Shown in pieces: positions 17,491 to 27,359 of a DNA stretch of 64,000 bases. The DNA lies in assembly GCF_036924535.1 (NCBI RefSeq), contig NZ_JAZHRT010000001.1:5394001-5458000 (forward strand). The letters run 5' to 3'. A model generated the notes under the pieces. It was not told the DNA's origin. It saw nothing but the letters and a program-made list of their open reading frames with translations, and ran no database searches. Source of the stretch: Bradyrhizobium sp. AZCC 2262. Lineage in GTDB: Bacteria > Pseudomonadota > Alphaproteobacteria > Rhizobiales > Xanthobacteraceae. The first letter of the stretch is position 1. Every line of letters starts with the position of its first letter. The position numbers were made by a program, and so were the translations under genes.

Positions 17491-20400
17491 GATGCCTCCC
17501 GCAGCGCGGCCGCAATCGAATTGCGGCGCGTCTTCCAGAGCGACGCCTCATGCAAGCGGGTGAAGCAGGTCTCCATCGCGGCGAGCGCTGCCGGATTCTC
17601 GCACGCCATGAAGGCGCGGACATCGTCGTTGCCCAGCGTCGCATCGTAATAGAGATCGAAGAGATGCGGCGGCACGGCATCAGCAAGATGTGCAAAGGTG
17701 GCCATGTGCTCGAGCGTCGCGGTGATTTCGGCTGCACCACGAAAGCCGTGGCGCATCATGCCCACGATCCAGGCCGGATAGGCAGCGCGCGCACGCACCA
17801 CGCGTGATATCTCCTCGGTCAATCTGCGCGCACGCGGCTGATCGGGACGCGTGGCATCGAGATGATAGAGCTCCACCGCGTTGCCGAGCCGCGCCGCGGC
17901 AGCCGCGATGCCCGCCTCATGCGCCGCATAGTCAGCAGCGAGCAGCAGGTCTGTCTCCGGCAGATCCTGGGTATGGACAAAGGCATCGGCGGCAGAGAGC
18001 CGTGCCTCGATGCCCGCGCGGTCGGGCTGCATCGCGCCATCGGACGAGAAGGCCCAGGACGATGCCGACAGCCAGGCCTCGCCGGCCGCATCGCGCGATT
18101 CCTGCGTGAAGACGGCAGGTATCGACGACAAGCCGACGCCATACTGCCCGGGACACGGCGCAAACACGCGTGACGCGCGATGACGATAAGGATTTTCGTC
18201 GCCCTCCTCCTCGCGCTCCGAGAGCGCTTGAGCCGCCGCCTCGAACAATTGCGCGAGACCCGAAAAGACGTCGCGGAACAAGCCGGATACGCGCAGCGTC
18301 ACGTCGATGCGGGGACGGCCGAGCTCGGCCGGCGCGATGATGTCGTAACCCGTCACGCGGCCCGATCCGTGATCCCAGCGCGGCGCGACGCCCGCCAGAT
18401 GCAGGGCCATCGCAAAATCCTCGCCCGCGGTGCGCATGGTCGAGGAACCCCAGAGATCGACGACGAGCCCCTTCGGCCAGTCGCCATGATCCTGCAAGTG
18501 ACGGCGCAGCAATTCCTCGGCGAGCTTGATGCCTTGCGCATGCGCCGACGGCGTGGGTACGGCGCGGGGGTCGACGGCAAACAGATTGCGGCCCGTGGGC
18601 AACACGTCCTCGCGCCCGCGATATGGTGAGCCCGCCGGCCCCGGCGCAACGCGCCTGCCGGCAAGTGCCCCGAGCAGCGCCGCCTTCTCCCCCTCGCCGC
18701 AAGCGCCGCGGCCGAACACGTGCAGGCCGTCACCGTGCTGGCTTTCCTTGAGGTCGCAGACGAAGCGATCGATCAAAGGAATGGCTTCGGCTGGTCCAGC
18801 CGAAGCACCAAGACCCAGATCATCTTCCAGCCCGGCGGCACGCGCTTCATCGCGGATGGCCGCAATCAGGCGCTGGCGGCGCGCCGGATCAAGGCCGTCG
18901 GCCGTCGAATATTCATCGAGCAGTCGCTCGAGCTGGCGCAGGCCTTCAGGCACCGCAGCCTTCGCCAAAGGCGGCGGCAGATGTCCGATCGTGACCGCGC
19001 CGATCCGCCGTTTGGCCTGCGCCGCCTCGCCGGGGTCGTTGACGATGAAGGGATAGATCACCGGCACATCGCCGATCAGCGCATCCGGCCAGCACGCGGA
19101 CGACAGTGCGACGGATTTGCCGGGCAGCCATTCGAGCGTGCCATGCGCGCCCATGTGGATGATGGCGTCGACCGCCTCGCGCTGGAGCCAGAGATAGAAG
19201 GCGACATAGGCATGACGCGGCGTGCGCGAGAGATCGTGATAGTCGGCATCGCGCTGACCGACCTCGCCGCGCTCCGGCTGGACCGCGATGATGGCCTTGC
19301 CGCAGCGGATCGCGGCGAAGCGAAACGCACCACCATGGCAACTCGGATCGTCCTCCGGCGCGCCCCAGGCGCGGGTGAGGTCATCCCGCAACTGGCGTGA
19401 TAGGCCTGACAGCGCCGTACGGTACTCGGCGACGCTCCAGGTCAATTGCTTCCGCAACAGAATGTCGCCAAGCACGTCTGTCGCCTCGACATCGAAGCCG
19501 GCTTCGCCGAGATCGGAAAGCAGCGCCTCGACCGAGGCGAGCGCGTCGAGCCCGACCGCATGGGCGATCTGGTGCGGGCGGCCCGGGTAGTTCGAGAGCA
19601 CGATCGCCAGCCGTTTCTCGCTGGCCGACTTGATCGCAAGCCGATGCCAGGCCGCGACCCGCGCAACGACGGCGCTCACGCGCTCGTCGTCGGCTCTGTG
19701 CGCAAGATGAGCGAATTGCAGATCGGGATCGAGCTTGCCCGGTGACTTGAAGCTCACGACGCCGGCGAACAACCGGCCATCGACCTCCGGCAAGACCACA
19801 TGCATCGCGAGGTCACCTGGCGCGAGGCCGCGAAGCGATTCCGCCCAATCCTCGCGCCGGGCCGTGGACAAGGCGACCTGGAACACCGGACACGCAGCAG
19901 CATCGAATGGTGTCGTGCCGTCGTCGCCGATTGCCGAAAACGCGGTCGCGTTGACGATGGCCGCCGGAGGATGCTGCGCGAAATGCGCGCGCAACCAATC
20001 CGCGACGCCCGCCGCTTTCAGCGAGGTGACGAATGCGCCGTACGCCTCAAAGCCCTTCTGCCGCAGCGCCGCGATCAGCGCGTCGACCGGACCGGTGTCG
20101 GCCGCAGTGAGATAGGAGCGGTAGAAAGTGACCAGCGCACGCGGTCGCCCCTCGAATGTGGGTACTGCCACAACACCGCACGTGGGGTCGTAGAGTCCGA
20201 CTTCGGGAATGTCGATCTCCCCGACGACAGGTCCCGCATAAAGGCCTGACGCCAGTGCAAGCTGCGCAATCGCCGCCTGCGCAGCAACCGGGCCGCCCTT
20301 GTCACAGAGAACCTTGAGTCGCCTGAGCGTTGAGACCGGCAGCGTGGAGAAAACTTCCAGCCGTTCATCGTCGCGACCATCGGCAGGCAGCACGGCAAGC

Positions 20401-20729
20401 GCGATGTTGCGATCCTTTGCCAACTGGTGCAGGGCAGCCAGCCCATACGACCAATAAGATTCTCCCCCGATCAGGCGGACCAGAATGCCCCGCGCCTGCA
20501 ACAGCGTTCGCTCGACATAGGTGTCCACCGATAGCGGGTGACGCAGCTCAGCAAGATTGGCGAGCCTCAGAGACGGCAGGCTGGCGCGCCCGCGCCGCCA
20601 GCCCGACGCGAAGGCTGCAAGATCACTGTCCGAGAACGAGAGCACCACGAGATCGGCCGGGTCCTGGCCGATGTCTCTGGGCGTCGCGGTCTCCTCAAGG
20701 CCGCGGCTCTCGCGAAAAACGACGTGCAT
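17487..20729 (-). CDS. cobN: Aerobic cobaltochelatase large subunit CobN
   Basis: ATP-dependent insertion of cobalt into hydrogenobyrinic acid a,c-diamide, together with the AAA+ subunits CobS and CobT, which are not in this window. 1080 residues; recognizable text includes IHMGAHGTLEWLPGK and LVVDLWGSSTMRTAGEDFAM, near VLPTGRNLFAVDPRAVPT, all conserved in CobN/BchH-type chelatases. The protein is shorter than the roughly 1270-residue Pseudomonas denitrificans form. It is coupled to cobW (one-base overlap) and cobG (four-base overlap). Confidence 0.95.
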   Translation of the reverse strand: MHVVFRESRGLEETATPRDIGQDPADLVVLSFSDSDLAAFASGWRRGRASLPSLRLANLAELRHPLSVDTYVERTLLQARGILVRLIGGESYWSYGLAALHQLAKDRNIALAVLPADGRDDERLEVFSTLPVSTLRRLKVLCDKGGPVAAQAAIAQLALASGLYAGPVVGEIDIPEVGLYDPTCGVVAVPTFEGRPRALVTFYRSYLTAADTGPVDALIAALRQKGFEAYGAFVTSLKAAGVADWLRAHFAQHPPAAIVNATAFSAIGDDGTTPFDAAACPVFQVALSTARREDWAESLRGLAPGDLAMHVVLPEVDGRLFAGVVSFKSPGKLDPDLQFAHLAHRADDERVSAVVARVAAWHRLAIKSASEKRLAIVLSNYPGRPHQIAHAVGLDALASVEALLSDLGEAGFDVEATDVLGDILLRKQLTWSVAEYRTALSGLSRQLRDDLTRAWGAPEDDPSCHGGAFRFAAIRCGKAIIAVQPERGEVGQRDADYHDLSRTPRHAYVAFYLWLQREAVDAIIHMGAHGTLEWLPGKSVALSSACWPDALIGDVPVIYPFIVNDPGEAAQAKRRIGAVTIGHLPPPLAKAAVPEGLRQLERLLDEYSTADGLDPARRQRLIAAIRDEARAAGLEDDLGLGASAGPAEAIPLIDRFVCDLKESQHGDGLHVFGRGACGEGEKAALLGALAGRRVAPGPAGSPYRGREDVLPTGRNLFAVDPRAVPTPSAHAQGIKLAEELLRRHLQDHGDWPKGLVVDLWGSSTMRTAGEDFAMALHLAGVAPRWDHGSGRVTGYDIIAPAELGRPRIDVTLRVSGLFRDVFSGLAQLFEAAAQALSEREEEGDENPYRHRASRVFAPCPGQYGVGLSSIPAVFTQESRDAAGEAWLSASSWAFSSDGAMQPDRAGIEARLSAADAFVHTQDLPETDLLLAADYAAHEAGIAAAAARLGNAVELYHLDATRPDQPRARRLTEEISRVVRARAAYPAWIVGMMRHGFRGAAEITATLEHMATFAHLADAVPPHLFDLYYDATLGNDDVRAFMACENPAALAAMETCFTRLHEASLWKTRRNSIAAALREAS

Positions 20730-21778
20730 CAGATGCCTAGTCCCGCAATCCCAAGTCCTGCTCTGATCGCTGCTTCATCGATGTCGCCGTGTTCGCCGAT
20801 CACAACCAGTCTTGATTGCCTCGCTCGCGTGCCCCACGGCTGATCGAATTGATGCCGCACGCGCTCGCCGACCGATTGCAGCAGCAGCCGCATCGGCTTG
20901 CCTTCGATCGCGATATAGCCCTTGGCGCGCAACACATTCTGCTCGCGCGCCAGGCGCTGGATCGAAACAACCAGCGCATCGATGTCCGTCACTTCCGGAA
21001 GATCGACGACAACGGAGGCAAAATCATTGTGCTCGTGCTCGTCCTCGCCGTCATGATGCGAGGGACGCGCGGCAAGATCGTCCTCGGCGGCTGCTTCGAG
21101 GCCGAGGATCACGCGCGCATCGACGGCGCCATCGACGACCGGCAGCATCGGCACACGGCGCGGCATCTCGGCCTCGATCGCAGCCTTTGCCGCTTCGAGC
21201 CCGGCCGAGCCGGCAAGGTCCGCTTTGGTCAGCAGCACGATGTCGGCGCAGGCGATCTGGTCCTCGAACACTTCCGAGAGCGGCGTCTCGTGATCGAGAT
21301 TGTCATCGGCCGCGCGCTGCGCTCCCACGGCGTCCGGATCCGGCGCGAAGCGACCGGCAGCTACGGCCTCCGCGTCAGCCAGCGCGATTACGCCGTCAAC
21401 CGTGATCCGCGAGCGGATCTCCGGCCAGTCGAACGCCTTGAGCAATGGTTTTGGCAAAGCCAGCCCTGATGTCTCGATCAGGATATGATCGGGCCTCACC
21501 TTGCGCGCGAGCAATTGCTCCATGGCTGGAATGAAATCGTCGGCCACGGTGCAGCAGATGCAGCCATTGGCGAGCTCAACGATGTTCTCCGCCGGACAAT
21601 TGGCATCGGCACAGGATTTCAGGATCTCGCCATCGACGCCTTCGCTGCCGAACTCGTTGACGAGCACCGCGAGCTTCTTGCCGTTGGCGTTGGTGATCAG
21701 ATGCCGGATCAGCGTCGTCTTGCCCGATCCGAGAAAGCCGGTGACGACGGTGACAGGGACCTTGGTGAGGGAGTTCAT
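20729..21778 (-). CDS. cobW: CobW-type GTP-dependent metallochaperone
   Basis: G3E-family GTPase thought to supply cobalt to the CobN chelatase. 349 residues with P-loop GFLGSGKTT, the metal-binding GCICCT motif, Walker B-like ILIETSGLALP and the guanine motif TKAD. A His/Asp/Glu-rich linker (HHDGEDEHEHN) precedes the CobW C-terminal domain. The start at 21778 is fixed by the family N-terminus VTVVTGFLGSG and by overlap with the preceding stop; the longer frame to 22198 is not coding. Confidence 0.94.
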   Translation of the reverse strand: MNSLTKVPVTVVTGFLGSGKTTLIRHLITNANGKKLAVLVNEFGSEGVDGEILKSCADANCPAENIVELANGCICCTVADDFIPAMEQLLARKVRPDHILIETSGLALPKPLLKAFDWPEIRSRITVDGVIALADAEAVAAGRFAPDPDAVGAQRAADDNLDHETPLSEVFEDQIACADIVLLTKADLAGSAGLEAAKAAIEAEMPRRVPMLPVVDGAVDARVILGLEAAAEDDLAARPSHHDGEDEHEHNDFASVVVDLPEVTDIDALVVSIQRLAREQNVLRAKGYIAIEGKPMRLLLQSVGERVRHQFDQPWGTRARQSRLVVIGEHGDIDEAAIRAGLGIAGLGI

Positions 21779-22149
21779 TCGGCGGCCTCCGGCACGATGG
21801 CAATGGGCGGAATGCGAGCGAGCGATTGCTTGCGGAAAATTTCGGGGCGGCTGCGCCACGGCACGATGCCATCGGGCGCCGCCACATAGGCAGATGCGCC
21901 GGCAATCACATCGCGCGCATTGGCGTCCGACAGACGGCCGTAGACATAGGACCATCGTCCCGGCGCGCTGAGCGCGACCGAGCAGCCCTGGCTGCACGCG
22001 GACAGACATTCGACGGGAACCACGCTGACACCTTCGGGCACGCCGGCGTCGAGAATGGCGGCATGCAGGCGCTTGCCGGGCGCGGTCTCGCCCTCGCTGA
22101 GCGTCTGGCCGGCACGGCAGGTAATGCAGACGTGAAGTATGACAGTCAT
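21775..22149 (-). CDS. DUF1636 family (2Fe-2S thioredoxin-fold-like) protein
   Basis: 124 residues. Two cysteine clusters are visible: HVCITCRAG near the N-terminus and VECLSACSQGCSVAL in the middle, the spacing of thioredoxin-like 2Fe-2S ferredoxins. Members are commonly encoded next to cobW (from memory) and are presumed to serve cobalt or corrin metabolism, with no proven reaction. It is the first gene after the cobalamin riboswitch and overlaps the cobW start by four bases. Confidence 0.85.
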   Translation of the reverse strand: MTVILHVCITCRAGQTLSEGETAPGKRLHAAILDAGVPEGVSVVPVECLSACSQGCSVALSAPGRWSYVYGRLSDANARDVIAGASAYVAAPDGIVPWRSRPEIFRKQSLARIPPIAIVPEAAE

Positions 22150-22249
22150 CGCCCCTTCCAGGATAATCAGCGGGAGGCGATGAGGCGCGCGAACCCATCC
22201 GAAGGAAGGCTCGCTTCCCCGTCGCGGAACACCCCGTCCGCCGGTTTCT

Positions 22250-22440
22250 AACGTTGCGCTGGCAGGTCTCCCGGCTTGCGGAGCAGGATTTTGTCCTTCG
22301 ATCCCCGCCTTCCCAACCCCATCAGGGATCAGTGGCTTTGGGCATCTCTCCGGTCACGGTCGCGGGGGCGGCTGCTTTTCGAACCCAAACCTCTCGATTT
22401 GAGCCCTATCGCATTCCCTCTTCGCCTGTCGTACGACAGG
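22250..22440 (-). ncRNA. Cobalamin (AdoCbl) riboswitch upstream of the cob operon
   Basis: On the minus strand the order of conserved blocks is complete: GGGAATGCGAT near 22410, CCCCCGCGACCGTGACCGG near 22360, GCCACTGATCCC near 22330, GGGAAGGCGGGG near 22308, and the B12 box AGCCGGGAGACCTGCC at 22261-22276. It sits about 100 bases ahead of the DUF1636 start, so it should shut down the DUF1636-cobW-cobN operon when cobalamin is plentiful, probably by hiding the first ribosome-binding site or by termination. Confidence 0.95.
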
Positions 22441-22455
22441 AACCAACGCAGGCGC

Positions 22456-22484
22456 ACCATTTGCCTAAGCCCGCGACTTGTCAA
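22456..22484 (-). promoter_or_regulatory. Candidate promoter for the cob operon
   Basis: On the minus strand TTGACA at 22484-22479 is followed, 17 bases on, by the weak -10-like AATGGT, directly ahead of the riboswitch. It lies within the 60 bases separating the riboswitch from the divergent cobO start. Confidence 0.45.
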
Positions 22485-22502
22485 GCCGAAGGACCACCGC
22501 AG

Positions 22503-23159
22503 ATGATGTCTGAACAGGATGCAGCCGAGGACGATGACGTCGTCGCCTCCGAGGCCTCGGTCGACGCCCGCCATGCAACGAAAATGGCGAAGAAAAAGGT
22601 CGCCCGCGACAAGATCATGGCGACCAAGAGCGGCGAAAAGGGACTGATCATCGTCCACACAGGCGCGGGAAAGGGAAAATCATCCTCTGCCTTCGGAATG
22701 ATCGTGCGATGTGTTGCGCATGGCTTTCCCTGCGCGGTCGTGCAGTTCATCAAGGGCGCCTGGGATACCGGCGAGCGCCGCCTGCTCACTGGTCACTTCG
22801 GCGAGCTCTGCCAGTTTCATGCGATGGGCGAAGGCTTTACCTGGGAAACGCAGGACCGCGCCCGCGACGTCGCCGCCGCAAAGGCGGGATGGGAGAAGGC
22901 GAAGCAACTGATTCTGGATCCCGGCTTGCGCATGGTCGTGCTTGACGAGATCAACATCGCGCTCCGCTACGACTATCTAGAGATCGCCGAGGTCGTCGAA
23001 TTTCTGAAAGCCTCGAAGCCGCCGATGACGCATGTCGTTCTCACCGGCCGCAACGCAAAGGACGAGTTGATCGAGATCGCGGATCTCGTCACCGAGATGA
23101 CGCTGGTGAAGCATCCCTTCCGATCCGGCATCAAGGCGCAGCCGGGCGTCGAGTTCTGA
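22503..23159 (+). CDS. cobO: Corrinoid adenosyltransferase CobO
   Basis: Transfers the 5'-deoxyadenosyl group from ATP to cob(I)yrinic acid diamide. 218 residues with the CobA/CobO P-loop [40 protein letters not shown] and VVLTGRNA. The N-terminal 40 residues are a charged extension. The start at 22503 is chosen for homology; 22506 is also possible. It diverges from the riboswitch-led operon and is followed ten bases later by cobQ. Confidence 0.94.
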   Translation: MMSEQDAAEDDDVVASEASVDARHATKMAKKKVARDKIMATKSGEKGLIIVHTGAGKGKSSSAFGMIVRCVAHGFPCAVVQFIKGAWDTGERRLLTGHFGELCQFHAMGEGFTWETQDRARDVAAAKAGWEKAKQLILDPGLRMVVLDEINIALRYDYLEIAEVVEFLKASKPPMTHVVLTGRNAKDELIEIADLVTEMTLVKHPFRSGIKAQPGVEF

Positions 23160-23169
23160 GGCCAATTCG

Positions 23170-24618
23170 ATGGCGCGCGCGTTGATGATCCAGGGAGCGG
23201 GCTCGGACGTGGGCAAATCGCTCATCGTCGCAGGGCTCGCGCGCGCCGCGAGACGCCGTGGCCTGAGCGTGCTCCCGTTCAAGCCGCAGAACATGTCGAA
23301 CAATGCGGCGGTGACGGTGGACGGTGGCGAGATCGGCCGCGCGCAGGCCTTGCAGGCCTTGGCTGCCGGCGTCGAGCCGCACACCGACATGAATCCCGTC
23401 TTGCTGAAGCCTGAAACTGATGTCGGCGCGCAGATCATCGTCCATGGCAAGCGCATCGCCACTGCGCGGGCACGCGAATATGCGAACCTGAAGCCGTCGC
23501 TCATGGGCGCGGTGCTCGAGAGTTTTGGGCGGCTGAAGGATCGTGCCGATCTCGTGCTCGTCGAAGGCGCCGGCAGCCCGGCCGAGGTCAATCTGCGCAA
23601 ATCCGACATCGCCAATATGGGCTTTGCTAGGAAAGCCGACGTCCCGGTGGTGCTGATCGGCGACATCGACCGCGGCGGTGTCATTGCGCAGCTCGTCGGC
23701 ATCAAGACCGTGATCGACGCGGAAGATGCTGCGATGATCCAGGGGTTCGTCATCAACAAGTTCCGCGGCGACCCCACGCTGTTTGACGACGGCTACCGCC
23801 TGATCGAAGCCAGGACATCCTGGCGCGGCTTTGGGGTGCTGCCCTACTTCACGCGCGCGACCGAGCTTCCGGCCGAGGATGCGTTGGGGCTCGGCGAGGC
23901 GCGCAAGCCCGGCCAATGCAAGATTGCGTTTCTTGCATTGTCGCGGATCGCCAATTTCGATGATCTCGATCCACTCAAGCTAGAGCCCGGTGTCGACCTC
24001 GTGATGGTCCGCCCAGGAGAAGCCGTTCCCGGCGACGCCAGGCTCGTGATCATTCCCGGCTCGAAATCGACGCGCGGCGATATCGCCTTCCTGCGCGCGC
24101 AGGGCTGGGACATCGATCTCCTCGCACATCGCCGCCGCGGCGGCCACGTGCTCGGCGTCTGCGGCGGCTACCAGATGCTCGGGCGCAGCGTCGCCGATCC
24201 CGAGGGGATCGAAGGACCGGCGGGCGAAACCGAAGGCCTCGGGCTTCTGGATGTGACGACGGTGATGACCGGGGAAAAGACGCTCACCCGCGTCACCGCG
24301 CAGCACGTCGCGACCAGACAACCGATCGATGCCTATGAGATCCATATCGGGCGAACCGATGGGCCTGATCGCGCGCGTCCGTTCGCTCTGCTCGATGGAG
24401 CGCCGGAAGGCGCGGTCTCACGCGATGGACGCGTATATGGCAGCTATCTGCACGGTCTGTTTGCGTCCGACGATTTCCGCGGCTCGTTTCTCAGACAGCT
24501 GGACATTTCGGTGACGGATCAGCCATACCGTGGAAGAGTGGAGAACGCGCTCGACGCGCTTGCTGATCACATCGAGGCTCATCTCGATGTCGACGGGCTG
24601 CTCGGCCTCGCGCGTTGA
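23170..24618 (+). CDS. cobQ: Cobyric acid synthase CobQ
   Basis: Amidates side chains b, d, e and g of adenosylcobyrinic acid a,c-diamide, using glutamine and ATP. 482 residues: the N-terminal synthetase domain starts [17 protein letters not shown] and continues [15 protein letters not shown]; the C-terminal glutaminase domain has [11 protein letters not shown] with the nucleophilic cysteine and [10 protein letters not shown] with the catalytic histidine. It is co-directional with cobO and ends four bases before the convergent cobC. Confidence 0.95.
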   Translation: MARALMIQGAGSDVGKSLIVAGLARAARRRGLSVLPFKPQNMSNNAAVTVDGGEIGRAQALQALAAGVEPHTDMNPVLLKPETDVGAQIIVHGKRIATARAREYANLKPSLMGAVLESFGRLKDRADLVLVEGAGSPAEVNLRKSDIANMGFARKADVPVVLIGDIDRGGVIAQLVGIKTVIDAEDAAMIQGFVINKFRGDPTLFDDGYRLIEARTSWRGFGVLPYFTRATELPAEDALGLGEARKPGQCKIAFLALSRIANFDDLDPLKLEPGVDLVMVRPGEAVPGDARLVIIPGSKSTRGDIAFLRAQGWDIDLLAHRRRGGHVLGVCGGYQMLGRSVADPEGIEGPAGETEGLGLLDVTTVMTGEKTLTRVTAQHVATRQPIDAYEIHIGRTDGPDRARPFALLDGAPEGAVSRDGRVYGSYLHGLFASDDFRGSFLRQLDISVTDQPYRGRVENALDALADHIEAHLDVDGLLGLAR

Positions 24619-24622
24619 GGGA

Positions 24623-25604
24623 TCAGCGCGAGAGAGCGCCGGCCAGGCGCGCCCATTCGGCCTCGTCGCCTGGCAGGCCCAGCCGCATCCATCCCGGCTG
24701 TTGTTCGAAGACGCGCGACCAGATGCGCGCACCGGCGAGCCGCTCCTGCGCGGCGCGGGCGTTCTCCGTCTCAAAGAGACGGAACAGCGGCGTGCCGCCG
24801 ACAAGACGCCATCCTCGCAATTTCGCTTCGGCATCGAGCCGCGGGCAATCGCCGTCGAGACGAATCGCAGTCGCCTTGGCCCAATCGCGATCGAGCAAGG
24901 CGCGCCGTCCGACCGCAATCGCGGCACCGGAAACCGGCCATGGGCCCGCCATCACAGATAGCGCAGCGATGTCCCCTTCCCCCGCCGAGCACGAAGCCAA
25001 GACGCAAGCCCGCGAGACCATAGAATTTTCCGAACGAGCGCAGAATCAGGAGACCTGGTCGTCCCGCCTCCGCTGCCAGCGACAATTCGGGCGTGGCGTC
25101 GGCAAAACTTTCGTCGATGACAAGACGACCGACGCACGGCAACAGCGCGAGCAGCTCAGCCTTGTCATGGCGTCGGCCGTCGGGGTTGTTGGGATTGACG
25201 ACCACGGCGAGGTCGGCTCCGGCCAGGGCGCCAAGACTGGAGACTTCGGCAGCGTCCCAACCGGCAGCCGATAGAACTGCAGCGTATTCATTGTAAGTCG
25301 GCGCGAGAACGCGGGCTCGGCCACGTGGCTCAAGCCGCGGCAAGAGCTGGATGGCCGCTTGCGCACCGGCTAAAGCCAGAATTGGCGCACCGGTTGCATA
25401 GGCCTGCCGCGCGGCTTCGTGCAGGGATTCGATATCGGAATGCGACGGCAGCGCGCTCCAGTGCCGCTGCCCAATCTCGCCGACCGGATAGGGCTGCCGA
25501 TTGATGCCCGTCGACAGATCGATCCAGTCCTGCACGCAGCCGCCGAAACGCTGCACCGCCTGATCAAGATTGCCACCGTGCTCGCGCATCGCTTGCCTCG
25601 TCAT
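24623..25604 (-). pseudogene. cobC: Threonine-phosphate decarboxylase CobC with a one-base frameshift
   Basis: PLP-dependent aminotransferase-fold enzyme (CobD in Salmonella naming) that makes the aminopropanol linker. The N-terminal frame encodes MREHGGNLDQAVQRFGG, VVNPNNPDGRRH and LRSFGKFYGLAGLRLGFVLG, including the PLP lysine in SFGKFYG. At a run of five G (24979-24983, minus strand) the frame changes and the C-terminal third continues in another frame as EGDIAALSVMAGPWPVSG. Removing one G restores a normal protein. It may be a genuine mutation or an assembly error. The start at 25604 overlaps the cobD stop by four bases. Confidence 0.85.
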
Positions 25605-26542
25605 GCCAAAGCCAAGGCCACGAGCGAAGCACCGAGCAGCGCCATCGCGCGGATGTAGAGCCACAGGCCCTGCGAGATATCGGCAGCAAGGGGATCGCAT
25701 GCCCGCTCGTTCAACCAAGGTTCTTCGGTCATGCTGCCATGATAGCTGCGCGGCCCGCTCAACCGTACGCCGAGCGCGCCGGCCATGGCGGCCTCCGGCC
25801 AGCCAGCATTGATCGAACGGTGGCGGTTCGCGTCCCGCACCATGCAGGACAGCGCCTTCGAGAAGCGCGCGGAGACCAGCCCGAAGAGGAAGCCTGTCAA
25901 ACGCGCGGGGATGAAGTTGGCGACATCATCGATGCGCGCAGCCGCCCAGCCGAAATACAGATGACGTTCGGAACGATGACCAATCATGGAATCCAGCGTA
26001 TTGATGGCCTTGTAGCCAAAAATTCCCGGCAGGCCGAACAGCGCGCCCCAGAACACCGGCGCTACGATGCCATCGGACGCGTTTTCGGCGAGACTCTCGA
26101 TGGCTGCCCGCGCGATTCCCGCTTCATCAAGCGTTGTGGGGTCGCGCCCCACGATCTGCGCGACCGCGAGACGCGCGGCATCGATATCGCCCGATTGCAG
26201 CGGCTGCGCCACCGCAGCGACATGATCATAAAGCGAGCGGAGCGCGACCATAGGCCATGCCAGGATTCCGAGGATCATGGCGCTGCCCCATCCCGGAGAC
26301 AGCACGGCCTGCACGATCCAGCCCAATGCAACGCACAGCCCGATCACCGATAGCGCGGCGGCGACGCCTGCGATGCGGCGGATAGCCGGCGCGGCGGCGG
26401 GTCGGTTCCAGTTGCGGTCGAGGAGGCTGATCAGCCGGCCAATCCAGGTCACGGGGTGTCCGATGCGCGCAAACAGCGCGCCGGGCCACCCCAGCAAGGC
26501 GTCCACCGTCATCGCCACCGCCATTGCCCCGGCAAAACTCAC
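25601..26542 (-). CDS. cobD: Adenosylcobinamide-phosphate synthase CobD (CbiB)
   Basis: Integral membrane enzyme attaching the aminopropanol arm to adenosylcobyric acid. 313 residues from a GTG at 26542, chosen because AGGAG lies seven bases upstream; the longer ATG frame to 26596 has no such site. Motifs include LGWPGALFARIGHPVTWIG, SLAENASDGIVAPVFWG and YKAINTLDSMIGHRS. It is co-transcribed with cobC and divergent from cobP. Confidence 0.93.
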   Translation of the reverse strand: MSFAGAMAVAMTVDALLGWPGALFARIGHPVTWIGRLISLLDRNWNRPAAAPAIRRIAGVAAALSVIGLCVALGWIVQAVLSPGWGSAMILGILAWPMVALRSLYDHVAAVAQPLQSGDIDAARLAVAQIVGRDPTTLDEAGIARAAIESLAENASDGIVAPVFWGALFGLPGIFGYKAINTLDSMIGHRSERHLYFGWAAARIDDVANFIPARLTGFLFGLVSARFSKALSCMVRDANRHRSINAGWPEAAMAGALGVRLSGPRSYHGSMTEEPWLNERACDPLAADISQGLWLYIRAMALLGASLVALALA

Positions 26543-26670
26543 ACCACCTCTCCTGTCACGCCTGCCCTGATGCGCAAGAATTGCGGTGAAGCGCAAGCCC
26601 CTCTGGTGAGAATTCGGCTTTGTCTTTGCCGGCGATTGATGGTTAGTGCGAGGTCCGAACGGAGAATTCG

Positions 26671-27174
26671 ATGGCGATTGTGTTGATCACGGGAGGCGCA
26701 CGTTCCGGGAAAAGCCGGCGCGCCGAGTCGCGCGCACACGCCTATCCCGGCCGGCCCGTCTACATCGCAACCGCCGAAGCGCTCGATGCCGAGATGGAGG
26801 AGCGGATCGCCCGTCACCGCGCGCGCCGCGGAAACGACTGGATCGAGCGCGAGGTCCCGCTCGATCTCGTGCAGGCGCTGACCGACACGGACGGCGGCGG
26901 CGCCCGGCTCGTCGATTGCCTGACGCTGTGGCTGTCAAACCTCCTTCACGCCGGACGCAATTGGTCAGAGGAAGCCGCCCTGTTGACTGCCGCGCTCGGC
27001 AGACAACGCAGCCCTGTCATTCTGGTGACCAACGAGGTCGGCCTCGGGATCGTGCCCGACAATGCGCTGGCGCGCAGCTTTCGCGATGCGGCCGGTCTGC
27101 TAAACCAGAACGTCGCCGCAGTCGCCGATGAGGTCGAGTTCGTGGTGGCGGGATTGCCGATGAAGGTCAAGTGA
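26671..27174 (+). CDS. cobP: Adenosylcobinamide kinase/guanylyltransferase CobP
   Basis: Activates adenosylcobinamide to its GDP form. 167 residues with P-loop ITGGARSGKSRRAE, YIATAEALDAEM, RHRARRGNDW, VDCLTLWLSNLL and VTNEVGLGIVP, all standard for CobU/CobP. GGAG lies upstream of the ATG. The stop overlaps the start of a truncated cobV by four bases. Confidence 0.95.
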   Translation: MAIVLITGGARSGKSRRAESRAHAYPGRPVYIATAEALDAEMEERIARHRARRGNDWIEREVPLDLVQALTDTDGGGARLVDCLTLWLSNLLHAGRNWSEEAALLTAALGRQRSPVILVTNEVGLGIVPDNALARSFRDAAGLLNQNVAAVADEVEFVVAGLPMKVK

Positions 27175-27359
27175 TGTTTCAGGTCGCGCAACTCCGCAGC
27201 ATTCTCGCCGATTTGAGGATCGGCATTTCTTTCGCCACGGTTCTTCCCTTCGGTCCGGCCAACGCTTTGGACGATGGCGAGGCTACACGCGCAAAGCTTG
27301 CCGAGACCGCCATCCTGCTGATGGCAGCATCCCTCCTTCACTCCAGCCCGCAACTCTGA
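27171..27359 (+). pseudogene. cobV: Truncated cobalamin synthase CobV (CobS) stub
   Basis: The frame overlaps the cobP stop by four bases and begins like cobalamin-5-phosphate synthase (QLRSILADLRIGISFATVLP), then departs after about 33 residues into unrelated text and stops after 62. A functional CobV is an integral membrane protein of about 250 residues, so most of the gene is missing. The bluB start overlaps the stop by one base. If no second copy exists, nucleotide-loop attachment would fail. Confidence 0.65.

Noticed and set aside
17862..19745. Several plus-strand frames inside cobN
   Set aside because: All lie opposite the continuous CobN frame and have no ribosome-binding sites or recognizable domains.
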